Shown here: one piece after another, positions 9,719-18,382 of the stretch | Numbering within the stretch: the stretch's first letter is position 1 | Layout: the number at the start of each line of letters is the position of its first letter | Source: Motilimonas pumila | GTDB taxonomy: Bacteria; Pseudomonadota; Gammaproteobacteria; Enterobacterales; CBDFNC01 | Length of the DNA stretch: 59,877 nt | Direction: 5' to 3' | Assembly (NCBI RefSeq): GCF_003596335.1 | Contig: NZ_QZCH01000025.1 | Location: 1-59,877, forward strand | Notes under the pieces: generated by a model | Told to the model about the DNA's origin: nothing | Seen by the model: only the letters and a program-made list of their open reading frames with translations | Database searches by the model: none | Program-made: the position numbers and the translations under genes

Positions 9719-9748
9719 TGTGCTGCACCCGCTACTTCAGCGTTTACG

Positions 9749-9785
9749 AAAGCCGTGACATGACTTTTCATGTCGCGGCTTTTTT
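9749..9785 (+). terminator. Intrinsic terminator
   Basis: AAAGCCGTGACATGA pairs with TCATGTCGCGGCTTT (one mismatch) around a short loop, followed by a T run; 30 bases after the membrane-protein stop. Confidence 0.85.
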
Positions 9786-9960
9786 ACGCCTGAATGCTTT
9801 CGACCTGCCTTAGTAGATGTTAAAAATAATATTATCAATAAAAAATATAAACAGATTCCATTTTTATCGTCATTATAAAAATAACTGAGGACGACTAGGC
9901 TCTAAAGCATTTGTGGTTAGCAAGCCTGTGCCAGCCAGATATTCAACCTCGGAGGACATA

Positions 9961-10812
9961 ATGGAATACAAAAACTTTCAGACATTTTCTGTCGAAATTA
10001 AAGCCGCCATTGCTTGGGTGACGTTTGATTTCGGCGCTGTTAACGTGCAGGGGCAAGAAATGCTGGCAGATTTAAGCAGTTTAGCATTACGCTTGGAGCG
10101 CGATAGAAGTGTAAAAGTAGTGGTTTTTCAATCTGCTAACCCTGATATTTGGGTGTGCCACTACGACACTAATTTACTGCGGGATATGTCAGAAGATGCC
10201 GTTTCGAGAGAAGAAGTCAAACTGCTCGACTTACAAGCCATTTGCGAAAGGATCAGCAAGTTACCGCAAGCGACTATTGCAAAGCTGGAAGGTTTTGCAA
10301 GAGGTGGTGGTCATGAGTTGGCTTTAGCTTGTGATATGCGCTTTGCGGCGCGAGGTAAGTTCAAGTTTATGCAAATGGAAGTTGGCATGGGTATTTTACC
10401 CTGTGGCGGCGGTGCGTCGCGTATGGCGAGGCAGGTAGGCTTAGGCAGAGCCCTTGAAATTATTTTAAGTGCGCGCGATTTTGATGCTGACGAGGCTGAA
10501 GCGTGGGGCACCATTAACAAAGCGTTTGAGCCCGATGAAATCGGGCCTTATGTGGAGACCCTGGCGAATCGGATTGCGCAATTTCCAGCAGAGTCGATCA
10601 ATGCTTGTAAACAAATGGTGTATGAATCAATCGACAAACCGATTGATGAAGCGCTAAAAGCTGAGGCCTATTGGTTGTACCAAGCAACCAGTAAAACACC
10701 AGCGATCAAACGCTTCACGTGGGCTGACGAACAAGGAGCGCAGTTTGACTTAGATAACCAGCGTAACTGGAATACCATGGTGATGCAGGTGCAAGATATT
10801 CAACATGATTAA
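9961..10812 (+). CDS. Enoyl-CoA hydratase/isomerase family protein
   Basis: 283-residue crotonase-fold protein. The oxyanion hole is made by VCHYDTNLL and RGGGHELA. Both catalytic glutamates have counterparts, in GGGHEL and in MQMEVGMGILP followed by the CGGG loop, so hydratase-like chemistry is possible. I chose ATG 9961 because GGAGGA sits seven bases upstream; the open frame extends to 9913 without a site. Crotonases act on many acyl-CoA substrates. It stands alone without other beta-oxidation genes, so the pathway is undetermined. Confidence 0.8.
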   Translation: MEYKNFQTFSVEIKAAIAWVTFDFGAVNVQGQEMLADLSSLALRLERDRSVKVVVFQSANPDIWVCHYDTNLLRDMSEDAVSREEVKLLDLQAICERISKLPQATIAKLEGFARGGGHELALACDMRFAARGKFKFMQMEVGMGILPCGGGASRMARQVGLGRALEIILSARDFDADEAEAWGTINKAFEPDEIGPYVETLANRIAQFPAESINACKQMVYESIDKPIDEALKAEAYWLYQATSKTPAIKRFTWADEQGAQFDLDNQRNWNTMVMQVQDIQHD

Positions 10813-10869
10813 CGCTCAGGCTGGGGGTGGCTAATGGTTATTAGGGCTGCTCGATGTTATTTAGCCGTT

Positions 10870-10898
10870 GCCGCTGCGTGAAACTGACACGCAGCGGC
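10870..10898. other. Strong hairpin between convergent genes
   Basis: Perfect 11-bp stem (GCCGCTGCGTG / CACGCAGCGGC) with a 7-base loop. No T run on either side, so it is not a classic intrinsic terminator, but it could stop or stabilise transcripts from both converging genes. Confidence 0.6.
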
Positions 10899-10950
10899 GT
10901 TCTGTGTTGCATGGCCATATCGCTCACGTTTGATGGCCTAGAAACACCTT

Positions 10951-11328
10951 AAGGCTCTTTTTGCACATCGGCTAATTAAGGCTCTTTTTGCACATCGGCT
11001 AATTCAGGCTCTTTTTGCACATCGGCTAATTCAGGCTCTTTTTGCACATCGGCTAATTAAGGCTCTTTTTGCACATCGGCTAATTCAGGCTCTTTTTGCA
11101 CATCGGCTAATTCAGGCTCTTTTTGCACATCGGCTAATTAAGGCTCTTTTTGCACATCGGCTAATTCAGGCTCTTTTTGCACATCGGCTAATTCAGGCTC
11201 TTTTTGCACATCGGCTAATTAAGGCTCTTTTTGCACATCGGCTAATTCAGGCTCTTTTTGCACATCGGCTAATTCAGGCTCTTTTTGCACATCGGCTAAT
11301 TCAGGCTCTTTTTGCACATCAGCTAATT
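10951..11328 (-). repeat. 14-unit 27-bp tandem repeat at the 3' end of the RND pump gene
   Basis: Fourteen head-to-tail 27-bp units, nearly identical. On the minus strand each unit reads in frame as LADVQKEP plus one variable codon, GAA (Glu) or TAA (stop). One base differs (plus-strand C or A). Four units encode the C-terminus of the pump; ten lie past its stop at 11219-11221. TAA recurs at 11138-11140, 11057-11059 and 10976-10978 (every 81 bp), and at 10949-10951. The only other difference is one G-to-A change in the gene-proximal unit. The pattern fits expansion of a three-unit block that already contained the terminal stop codon. Confidence 0.95.
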
Positions 11329-14300
11329 GTTGCTCTAATTGCTTACCCACGTATTCTGGAGAGTGCGTATGGCGCGCCAGCAGCTGATACATTGCGGGTA
11401 TCACGTAAAGGGTAACCAAGGTGGCTAATGCCATGCCGGCGAATATCACTGTACCCACGGCAATACGACTTTCTGCGCCCGCGCCAGTGCTTAACAGCAG
11501 TGGAATAGCGCCAATCAAGGTTGTGAAAGCTGTCATCATGATAGGCCTTAAACGTCTGCGCGCCGCTTGGATGATAGCTTGTTCAAAGGCGATGCCTTGG
11601 TCGCGCAGTTGGTTTGCAAACTCGACAATTAAAATGCCGTTTTTAGTCACCATGCCTATCAACATGATCATGCCAATTTGACTGTACACATTTAAACTGC
11701 CTTGACTTAACCAAAGGCCAAGTAAGCCACCAACGATCCCCATTGGCACGGTAAACATCACCACCAATGGATTAATGAAGCTTTCAAATTGCGCTGCCAA
11801 CACCAAGTAAGCCACCACTAACGCGAGGGCAAACACTATGTATATGTCGCTTTGGTTTTCTTTGAAATCTTTTGACTCGCCGCTGTAGTCTATGCTGATG
11901 TCAGAAGGCAGCATAGGCTGGGCGGTTTCAGCAAGGTAATCCAGCGCTGTACCTAAGGTCACCCCGGGGGCAAGGCTAGCCGATAAGGTTATCGACTTTT
12001 GCTTTTGCAGATGACTTAACCGCCGAGGGGAGGCAACTTCCTCTACCTGAGTGACGGTGTCTAAGGTGATCAGCTGTCCCGATTTAGTTCGCAGATAAAT
12101 CTGGTTAAGATCGCTGGCGTTGTTAAAGCTATTTTCATTACCCCGCAAATACACATCATACTCTTCACCGCGTTCAATAAAGGTGGTTTCAGTTTGCCCG
12201 CCTAGCATTACTTCTAAAGTTTCTGAAATTTCAGCGACGCTAATGCCGAGTTGCGCAGCGCGTGGGCGATCAATATGCACGACTAACTCAGGAGTAGTGG
12301 CTGCATAATCAAGGTCAACGCCGGTTAATAAACCACTGTTTTCGGCAACCAGCTTTAATTGTTCGGCATGCTGGTATAGCTCTTCGTAATCGCTGCCGCG
12401 CAATACAAATTGCACTGGGTCGTTTGAGCCTCCTCGAAAGCCTGGCAACATGGGCCAAATTTTCACATCCGGAATGCCTTGCAAGGTGTTGCGGATCAAG
12501 GCTAGCGCTTGCTGTGCTGAGGTATCACGCTCAGCCCAATCCTCCAACTGCATAATCACGAAGCCGGTATTGTCGCCTGCACGGCCGCCAAAAGCTGGCG
12601 CCTGAATGCTAACAGAGCGAATCACGCCTTGGCCTACTAAGGGCAATAACTTGGCTTCTACTTGCTCCACGTTTTTAATCATGCGGTTGTAACTGGTGCC
12701 TTCTGCGCCTTTGATAAAAGCAAATATTACGCCGCGATCTTCTTGCGGTGCTAATTGATTTGGCACGCTCTGAACCAGAGCATAGCTCCCCGCTAAGCAC
12801 GACACTATGATCACGGGGGAGAGCCAAGCGCGGCGAACAAAAATGCTCAAGCTGGCTTGGTAAAGACTTTCAAACTTCGCAAATGCGGCGTCTACTTTAG
12901 TGCTTAACGCAGACTTTTTACTGTGCTGGCGAAACAGCTTACTGGCCAAAACAGGTGATAAGGTCAGGGCGACCAGAGAAGAAAAGGCCACTGACACCGC
13001 CAGTAGTACCGCAAATTCAGTGAATAATCGGCCCACCATGCCATCCATAAAGGTGATAGGTAAAAAGACCATCACCAGTACTAAAGTGGTAGCGATAACG
13101 GCAAATCCTACTTCGCGACAACCTTGATAGGCGGCAACCAGCGGCGTTTTGCCTTGCTCTAAATGGTGAAAGATATTTTCAATCACAACGATGGTGTCAT
13201 CGACCACTAAGCCAATGGCCAATATCAGCGCCATCAAGGTTAATAAATTAATGGAAAAACCGAAAAAATAAGCGGCGATAAAGGCCGATATTAACGATAC
13301 AGGAACCGTGATAGCCGGTATTAATGTGGCGCGAGCTTGACCGATAAAAATATAGAGCACCAAAATGACCAAAATGCCGGTGATCATGAGGGTCTGGTAG
13401 ACTTCGCTGATGGAGCGTTCAATAAATACGGTTGCGTCGTAATCGACGTAAAGTGACGTTCCCGCAGGCAAAACGTGCTGCAATTTGGCTACTTCCGCTC
13501 GCACGGCTTTAGCAACCGTCAATGGGTTCGCGTCTGACTGCGGCACTATGCCTAGGCTTAAGTTTTGAACGCCATCGCTTTTAAAGGTTGAGTCTTCATT
13601 TTGCGCACCGACCCACACTTTGGCCACGTCTTTGAGGTAGGTCGGCGGGCCTTGTGGGTGATGTTTAATGGCTAAGTAGTCAAAGTCTTGAGCGGTTAAA
13701 TATAACCGACTGGTACGCACTGGCATGGTGGTGACATCATTTCGAACTTCGCCACCTGGGGTTTCCATGTTCTCTTGTTTTAACGTAGCGATAATGTCTG
13801 AGGTGGTAACGCCGTGGCCAGCCATCAATACCGGATCAAGTTGTACGTACATGACTTTATACAAGGCACCAGAAATGCCAATGTCACTGACGCCAGAAAT
13901 AAAGCTGAACCTGTCTTCAAGTACCCGTTGAGCGTAGTCAGTTAATTGGGTTCGATCCATTTCAGACGAGGTCAGGTTGATGTAAATTGACGGTTCGCCG
14001 CTGCCGTTATCTTTGGATACCACAGGATCATCGGCTTCATCAGGTAAACTGCGTGATGCCCGTGCGACTGCGTCACGCACATCGCTCACGCCTTCGGTAA
14101 TGTTCCAGTCCATCAAAAAGGTGATGGTTATCTGCGACATGCCATTGCGGCTGACGGAGCTGATATTATCAATACCGCTGATACCATTAAGTTGATCTTC
14201 TAATGCTTTAGTGACCTGGCTTTCCATAATCGAAGCCGACGCGCCACTATAACTGGTACTGATAGTGACCACAGGGTTTTCGATCTCTGGCATTTCACGC

Positions 14301-14401
14301 ACGGCAAGCTTGGTAAACGAAACTATGCCAAAGATGACCAGCAATAAGCTGATAACAATGCCAAAAACCGGGCGCTTGATAGCGATATCTGACAATAACA
14401 T
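11219..14401 (-). CDS. RND multidrug efflux pump, HAE1 family, with repeat tail
   Basis: Inner-membrane proton-driven RND transporter of 1060 residues, about 20-30 longer than usual because of its tail. The N-terminus (SDIAIKRPVFG) and the TM4 relay pair D401-D402 (GLVVDDTIVVIEN) are present, with two large periplasmic loops and 12 membrane helices. Overall it resembles the VexF/MmpL-like 'AcrB/MexF-distant' branch found with one-adaptor operons. The last ~35 residues are four copies of LADVQKEP, cytoplasmic and hydrophilic. The gene directly follows its adaptor gene (the ORFs abut with no gap). No outer-membrane channel gene is nearby, so a TolC elsewhere is presumably used. Confidence 0.93.
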   Translation of the reverse strand: MLLSDIAIKRPVFGIVISLLLVIFGIVSFTKLAVREMPEIENPVVTISTSYSGASASIMESQVTKALEDQLNGISGIDNISSVSRNGMSQITITFLMDWNITEGVSDVRDAVARASRSLPDEADDPVVSKDNGSGEPSIYINLTSSEMDRTQLTDYAQRVLEDRFSFISGVSDIGISGALYKVMYVQLDPVLMAGHGVTTSDIIATLKQENMETPGGEVRNDVTTMPVRTSRLYLTAQDFDYLAIKHHPQGPPTYLKDVAKVWVGAQNEDSTFKSDGVQNLSLGIVPQSDANPLTVAKAVRAEVAKLQHVLPAGTSLYVDYDATVFIERSISEVYQTLMITGILVILVLYIFIGQARATLIPAITVPVSLISAFIAAYFFGFSINLLTLMALILAIGLVVDDTIVVIENIFHHLEQGKTPLVAAYQGCREVGFAVIATTLVLVMVFLPITFMDGMVGRLFTEFAVLLAVSVAFSSLVALTLSPVLASKLFRQHSKKSALSTKVDAAFAKFESLYQASLSIFVRRAWLSPVIIVSCLAGSYALVQSVPNQLAPQEDRGVIFAFIKGAEGTSYNRMIKNVEQVEAKLLPLVGQGVIRSVSIQAPAFGGRAGDNTGFVIMQLEDWAERDTSAQQALALIRNTLQGIPDVKIWPMLPGFRGGSNDPVQFVLRGSDYEELYQHAEQLKLVAENSGLLTGVDLDYAATTPELVVHIDRPRAAQLGISVAEISETLEVMLGGQTETTFIERGEEYDVYLRGNENSFNNASDLNQIYLRTKSGQLITLDTVTQVEEVASPRRLSHLQKQKSITLSASLAPGVTLGTALDYLAETAQPMLPSDISIDYSGESKDFKENQSDIYIVFALALVVAYLVLAAQFESFINPLVVMFTVPMGIVGGLLGLWLSQGSLNVYSQIGMIMLIGMVTKNGILIVEFANQLRDQGIAFEQAIIQAARRRLRPIMMTAFTTLIGAIPLLLSTGAGAESRIAVGTVIFAGMALATLVTLYVIPAMYQLLARHTHSPEYVGKQLEQQLADVQKEPELADVQKEPELADVQKEPELADVQKEP

Positions 14402-15463
14402 TTAGCTTGCCTTCACCTGTAGTTCATTGACGCTAAGACCGTCACGCATGTTCACCAAACCTTGCACCACTATCTTATCGCCGACCATCACACCTTGTTC
14501 TATCACCACGCTGTTATCAATTCGCTGGCCTAAAGTAACTTGCACCCGCTCGGCAATGCCTTGTGGGGTGATGCGGTAAACAAATCTGTGGGTGCCAGAG
14601 TATTCTAGCGCTTGCACCGGAATAATGGCTTGCGACTGCTGCGGAAATTGCATTAACGCGGTTAATAACATGCCTGGCTTTAAACGTTGCTCTGGGTTGT
14701 TAAATTCTACTTGCACGCGAATATTTAGGGTATCTGGGTCCACTCGAGAGTCAACGGCCGTGACTTTGCCTTCAAAGGTTTGGCTGGGCCAAGCTTTGGC
14801 TTGGGCTTTGATCGCCATGCCTTGGCTAATGCTCGATAAGTACCGCTCGGGTACATATAGATCCAGCTGCATGGTGGCTAAATTATCGAGGTGTAATACC
14901 GGCGTGCCTACGGCCACCATCTCGCCTAGGTTTAAATCAATAATACCAAGGGTGCCCGCAAACGGTGCTTTTAACTGATGGTCTTGCACCGCCGCCTTGG
15001 CAGCAGTTAGGCGTGCTTTAGCCACATTAACACTGGCGCGCTGCGCATCAAGCTCGGTTTGAGTGACAGCGCCGCGGCTGATAATTCGGCTAAATTCGTT
15101 GAGTTTGCGTTGTTCTTCTTCTAACACCGCTTGCGCTTCAATTAAGGCAGCTTGCGCTTGACTGTCATCCAATTGCACCAACACTTGGTTTTGATTCACT
15201 TGCGTATTGGTGAGCACCATAAGCTTGGCTATCGGCGCTAACTCTTTAAACGATAAACTGGCAGATTGCGCCGCCGTTAGCGTGCCAATAAGTTGTAAGC
15301 TAGGTGCGATATGATGGCGCTCAACGGCACCTGTAATCACGTCCACTTTTTTATCGACTTTAGCACTCGGTTTAGCTGCGCGAGCTTGAGTCAATCCCAT
15401 ATATAAGGTGCCAGCGACTGCCAACACTAATACTAAGCCCCAAGAAAGCTTGGTCTTTGTCAT
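14402..15463 (-). CDS. RND efflux periplasmic adaptor (membrane fusion protein)
   Basis: 353-residue adaptor of the HlyD/MexE type. An N-terminal membrane anchor or signal (about 8-28) leads to a lipoyl/barrel-sandwich half, then a short alpha-hairpin (about 100-165, rich in Ala/Gln/Glu), the second lipoyl half (LKAPFAGTLG), a beta-barrel with YVPERYL, and a membrane-proximal domain. It links the RND pump to a TolC-like channel. It is the first gene of a two-gene operon, and a palindrome lies about 30 bases upstream. Confidence 0.92.
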   Translation of the reverse strand: MTKTKLSWGLVLVLAVAGTLYMGLTQARAAKPSAKVDKKVDVITGAVERHHIAPSLQLIGTLTAAQSASLSFKELAPIAKLMVLTNTQVNQNQVLVQLDDSQAQAALIEAQAVLEEEQRKLNEFSRIISRGAVTQTELDAQRASVNVAKARLTAAKAAVQDHQLKAPFAGTLGIIDLNLGEMVAVGTPVLHLDNLATMQLDLYVPERYLSSISQGMAIKAQAKAWPSQTFEGKVTAVDSRVDPDTLNIRVQVEFNNPEQRLKPGMLLTALMQFPQQSQAIIPVQALEYSGTHRFVYRITPQGIAERVQVTLGQRIDNSVVIEQGVMVGDKIVVQGLVNMRDGLSVNELQVKAS

Positions 15464-15492
15464 GATTGCTACCTAAATAAGCTATATTCAGC

Positions 15493-15520
15493 GCACTATA
15501 ACGGATTTACAGTATAGTGC
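15493..15520. promoter_or_regulatory. Inverted repeat upstream of RND operon (putative operator)
   Basis: Perfect 8-bp arms GCACTATA / TATAGTGC separated by 12 bases, 30 bases before the adaptor start codon. Size and placement resemble AcrR-type TetR operators. No TetR gene is adjacent, so the factor is unknown. Confidence 0.45.
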
Positions 15521-15529
15521 TGTTTATCT

Positions 15530-15822
15530 GCGTAAATAATGGTAAATGTTAGTGAATAATTTGGCTATTAGGGCTTATGCCTAGATAAAGTGATTAGATA
15601 TGTTTGAGTTATTGTTGGGGTTGTTGGTTTTGGCAAGCTGTTGAGCAATGGCTGCTCCTACAGTGCGCTGACGAGTAGAGCTCTCGTGTATTAATGTCTC
15701 CTCGGTGTTAAAGGTTGTTCATATATCAGGCATTTGAAACCGCTTATGTTGCTGCCGTAACTTGAAGCCCTGCGATGGCTTAACGCATCATCAACATTGC
15801 TGATGCAGGGCAAGCTAGCGCT
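15530..15822. other. Intergenic region, no gene seen
   Basis: About 290 bases between the palindrome and the NYN gene end. An imperfect inverted repeat (GCATCATCAA / TTGCTGATGC, 15783-15804) lies just after the NYN stop and may act as a 3' hairpin. Nothing else recognised. Confidence 0.5.
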
Positions 15823-16320
15823 TTATAGTAAGTCTTGTTCAGTGATGGGATGAAAGCTACTAGCCGCATCTATTAATGAGTTAGCGGTCAGGCTAGGGAC
15901 GCCAAAAACCTCTGTTTCTACCCCGTATTTGCTGTTGATCTTGTTTAGCAACATATCAAAGTCGCCATCACCTGACAGTAATATCACTTTATCCACGTTT
16001 GGCGCTGCTTCTAACACATCGATGGTAATGCCCACGTCCCAGTCGCCCTTAGCTGAGCCATCACTGCGCTGAATGTAAGGTTTCAATTTTACATCAAAGC
16101 CAATATGGCGCAGCGCGCTTTGAAACTTATGTTGTCCGTCATCTGCTCGAGCAATGGCGTATGCGTTAGCGCCAACAATGTCTCCTTGCTGCGATAAAGC
16201 TTGCCAAAAACCTCGGTAGTTAAATGAACGTCCGTAGGCGTCACGGGTGGTGTAATAGATATTTTGTACATCAACAAATACGGCGATCTTGGGCACGCCA
16301 GCGAGTTCGGACACAGTCAT
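15823..16320 (-). CDS. NYN-domain protein (LabA/DUF88-like)
   Basis: 165-residue protein of the NYN (PIN-like ribonuclease) family. Conserved acidic positions are in AVFVDVQNIYY, GDWDVGITIDVL and LLSGDGDFD, forming the metal site of PIN-type nucleases. Length matches stand-alone LabA/DUF88 proteins without an OST-HTH domain. An RNA-cleaving role is inferred from the family. It is monocistronic and convergent-side neighbours are unrelated. Confidence 0.85.
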   Translation of the reverse strand: MTVSELAGVPKIAVFVDVQNIYYTTRDAYGRSFNYRGFWQALSQQGDIVGANAYAIARADDGQHKFQSALRHIGFDVKLKPYIQRSDGSAKGDWDVGITIDVLEAAPNVDKVILLSGDGDFDMLLNKINSKYGVETEVFGVPSLTANSLIDAASSFHPITEQDLL

Positions 16321-16527
16321 TTCCTTTTGGTTTAAGTAGTCAGCCTACCTGAGGCTAACATGAAAGTTAATCACAGTAAGGAGAAAATTAGCGGGTAACG
16401 CAACTTCGAAAAGGGTATCAATAAAATTGAATCTAAAGATAAAAACATTCAAATATTATTACCGGTCAAAATCCCCTAATTTAAATGCACAAGTTAACCG
16501 CAATCTTGCAATCAATTAGGAGACATT

Positions 16528-16608
16528 ATGTTAACAACCCTTTCCTTTAACCCGCCAATTGGCTCTTTTGCGCAAGCCGTGGTAATGCGGCTACAGGAGG
16601 CGTTATGA
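16528..16608 (+). CDS. 26-codon leader ORF coupled to focA
   Basis: Short ORF with a near-ideal ribosome site (TTAGGAGACATT before ATG 16528). It begins MLTTLSFNPPIGSF and ends in TGA at 16606-16608, overlapping the ATG of the transporter gene (16605) as ATGA. The downstream gene has its own AGGAGG inside the leader. The layout points to translational coupling. The peptide has no charged signal sequence or runs of one amino acid, so classical attenuation is not indicated. It may be a regulatory leader or a real micropeptide. Confidence 0.5.
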   Translation: MLTTLSFNPPIGSFAQAVVMRLQEAL

Positions 16609-18218
16609 AAGCGCATCCTCGTTCAGTGAGCGAGCCCATTCGCAGCCTTCACCAAAGCGCGACTAAGCCTCCGTCTTTGGTTAGCCAAGCGGCTGAATAT
16701 GGCGCGGCTAAAATCGTCAAAGCGCCGCGGCACTCATTTGCACTGGCGGTGTTTGCTGGGGCGTTTATTGCTTTAGCGTTTGTATTTTACATTACCGTAA
16801 CGACCGGTGCAGGCAGCCTTTCTTGGGGAGTGACGCGTTTAATCGGCGGCATTGCTTTTAGTTTAGGTTTGATATTAGTGGTTATTGCCGGTGGTGAGCT
16901 TTTTACCAGTACCGTGCTTAGCGCCATTGCCTGGGCGAATGGCAAAGTATCCGGTAAGGCATTATTACGCTGCTGGCTAAGGGTCTATAGCGGCAACTTT
17001 CTTGGCGCCAGCATCATCTTGTTATTGGTCTATGGCGCAGGCATGGCCAATTTGGCCCACGGCGATTGGGGGTTAAACGCTTTAGCGATTGCCCAGCATA
17101 AGCTAGAGCACACTTGGATGCAGGCATTTACCTTAGGTGTACTTTGTAACTTGCTGGTATGTCTCGGTATTTGGATGACTCTCAGTTGTAAAGATAGCCT
17201 CAGTAAAGCGCTTATGTTGATTTTACCTGTAGCCATGTTTGTCAGTAGTGGCTTTGAACACAGCATCGCTAACTTATTCATGGTGCCCCTTGGCATCACG
17301 ATTCAGACGTTTGCCCCAGATGCTTGGTGGCAATCGGTAGGGGTTGATCCTGCATTATTTGCCGAGTTAACAGTTAGCAACTTTATTTTTCACAATTTAA
17401 TACCTGTCACTTTAGGCAACATTGTTGGCGGGGCATGTTTAGTGGGGCTAGGTTACCGTTTAACCGAATCGGATCAGACCCACTCACATGGCAACAATGG
17501 CCAGCTTTACCCGGCAGCCAATAGCTTTAATGCATTATCTGAAGAAGGCAGTGAGTCAGTCGCTACCTTCCACGCAGCACCAGTTTTAAACAATGAAAAT
17601 CAATACTTAACTACGTCAACAGCATTGACACAAGGAACCGATACCATGATGAAATCAACGATTGCTACTCTTACTGTAGAAAATGTAATGAACACTCAAC
17701 TGATGACATTAGCGCCAGCAATGAATGTTTATCAAGCATTAGAGTTACTGAGCGACAACCAGATGCGTTCGGCTGCCGTAGTTGATGACGCTGACCGTTT
17801 ACTTGGCTTTATTTCTGAGCAAGACTGTTTACGTGGTTTATGGTCAGAAGAGTACAGCGCGAACCTTACTTTGACCGTGGCCGATTTAATGCAAAGTGAC
17901 ATGCTAACTCTGGCACCTGAAGATGATTTAGGCCAAGTGATAGAGCTAATGTCGGTCGATAAAGACACTTTATTCCCAGTGAACAGCTCTGGCATGTACA
18001 TGGGGCAGGGTTATCAAAGCTATGAGCAAAGATTACGCGTAGCAAAAGCCGTGAAACCTAGCGTTTACCCTGTCATCAAGCAAGGTCGTTTGTGTGGCTT
18101 GTTGCGCCGCGAAGATGTGACGCGTCACTTAGTGCAAATGTTTAGACCTGAGCCAATTACGGAAGTGATTGATAACCCAGTAATGGATAAGTCACAGGCG
18201 ACACCTAGCGCAGCGTAA
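16605..18218 (+). CDS. Formate/nitrite-family channel fused to two CBS domains
   Basis: 537-residue fusion. Residues ~45-290 are a FocA-type FNT channel with six helices, GGELFTST, the GNFLGA segment, GFEHSIANLFMVP and NLIPVTLGNIVGG, so it should carry formate or a similar monovalent anion across the inner membrane. A hydrophilic linker of about 55 residues follows, then paired CBS motifs (about 355-505; VVDDADRLLGFISEQDCL is the first). CBS pairs bind adenine nucleotides, so the fusion may gate transport by energy charge (inference). Codon 348-349 (ATGATG at 17646) has AAGGAA eight bases upstream and could start a free CBS protein. focA is the name of the channel part only. Confidence 0.85.
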   Translation: MKAHPRSVSEPIRSLHQSATKPPSLVSQAAEYGAAKIVKAPRHSFALAVFAGAFIALAFVFYITVTTGAGSLSWGVTRLIGGIAFSLGLILVVIAGGELFTSTVLSAIAWANGKVSGKALLRCWLRVYSGNFLGASIILLLVYGAGMANLAHGDWGLNALAIAQHKLEHTWMQAFTLGVLCNLLVCLGIWMTLSCKDSLSKALMLILPVAMFVSSGFEHSIANLFMVPLGITIQTFAPDAWWQSVGVDPALFAELTVSNFIFHNLIPVTLGNIVGGACLVGLGYRLTESDQTHSHGNNGQLYPAANSFNALSEEGSESVATFHAAPVLNNENQYLTTSTALTQGTDTMMKSTIATLTVENVMNTQLMTLAPAMNVYQALELLSDNQMRSAAVVDDADRLLGFISEQDCLRGLWSEEYSANLTLTVADLMQSDMLTLAPEDDLGQVIELMSVDKDTLFPVNSSGMYMGQGYQSYEQRLRVAKAVKPSVYPVIKQGRLCGLLRREDVTRHLVQMFRPEPITEVIDNPVMDKSQATPSAA

Positions 18219-18237
18219 CACTGTTAAAACGTTGTAG

Positions 18238-18268
18238 ACACAACCCGCTCATGAGCGGGTTGTGTTTT
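18238..18268 (+). terminator. Intrinsic terminator after the FocA-CBS gene
   Basis: Eleven-bp stem (ACACAACCCGC / GCGGGTTGTGT) followed by TTTT, 20 bases after the stop. Confidence 0.9.
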
Positions 18269-18382
18269 GTTATCGCCACAATATTGCTGCTTTTTTGATA
18301 CCTTTTTCACTTACTTAAACTGCCTCAGCTATACTCGTTTTGCACATGACTTTGGTTTTCAGCTTAACTTTTTAAAGTGCAA

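Noticed and set aside
10951..11328. CRISPR-like array
   Set aside because: Units are directly adjacent with no unique spacers, and they continue the reading frame of the pump gene.
16419..16431. FNR box upstream of the FocA-CBS gene
   Set aside because: TCAAT-AAA-ATTGA is a palindrome but lacks the TTGAT-N4-ATCAA order and spacing.
17200..17660. Assembly error joining separate focA and CBS genes
   Set aside because: The linker stays in one frame over about 55 hydrophilic codons with normal composition, so a genuine fusion is more likely, although reads should be checked.
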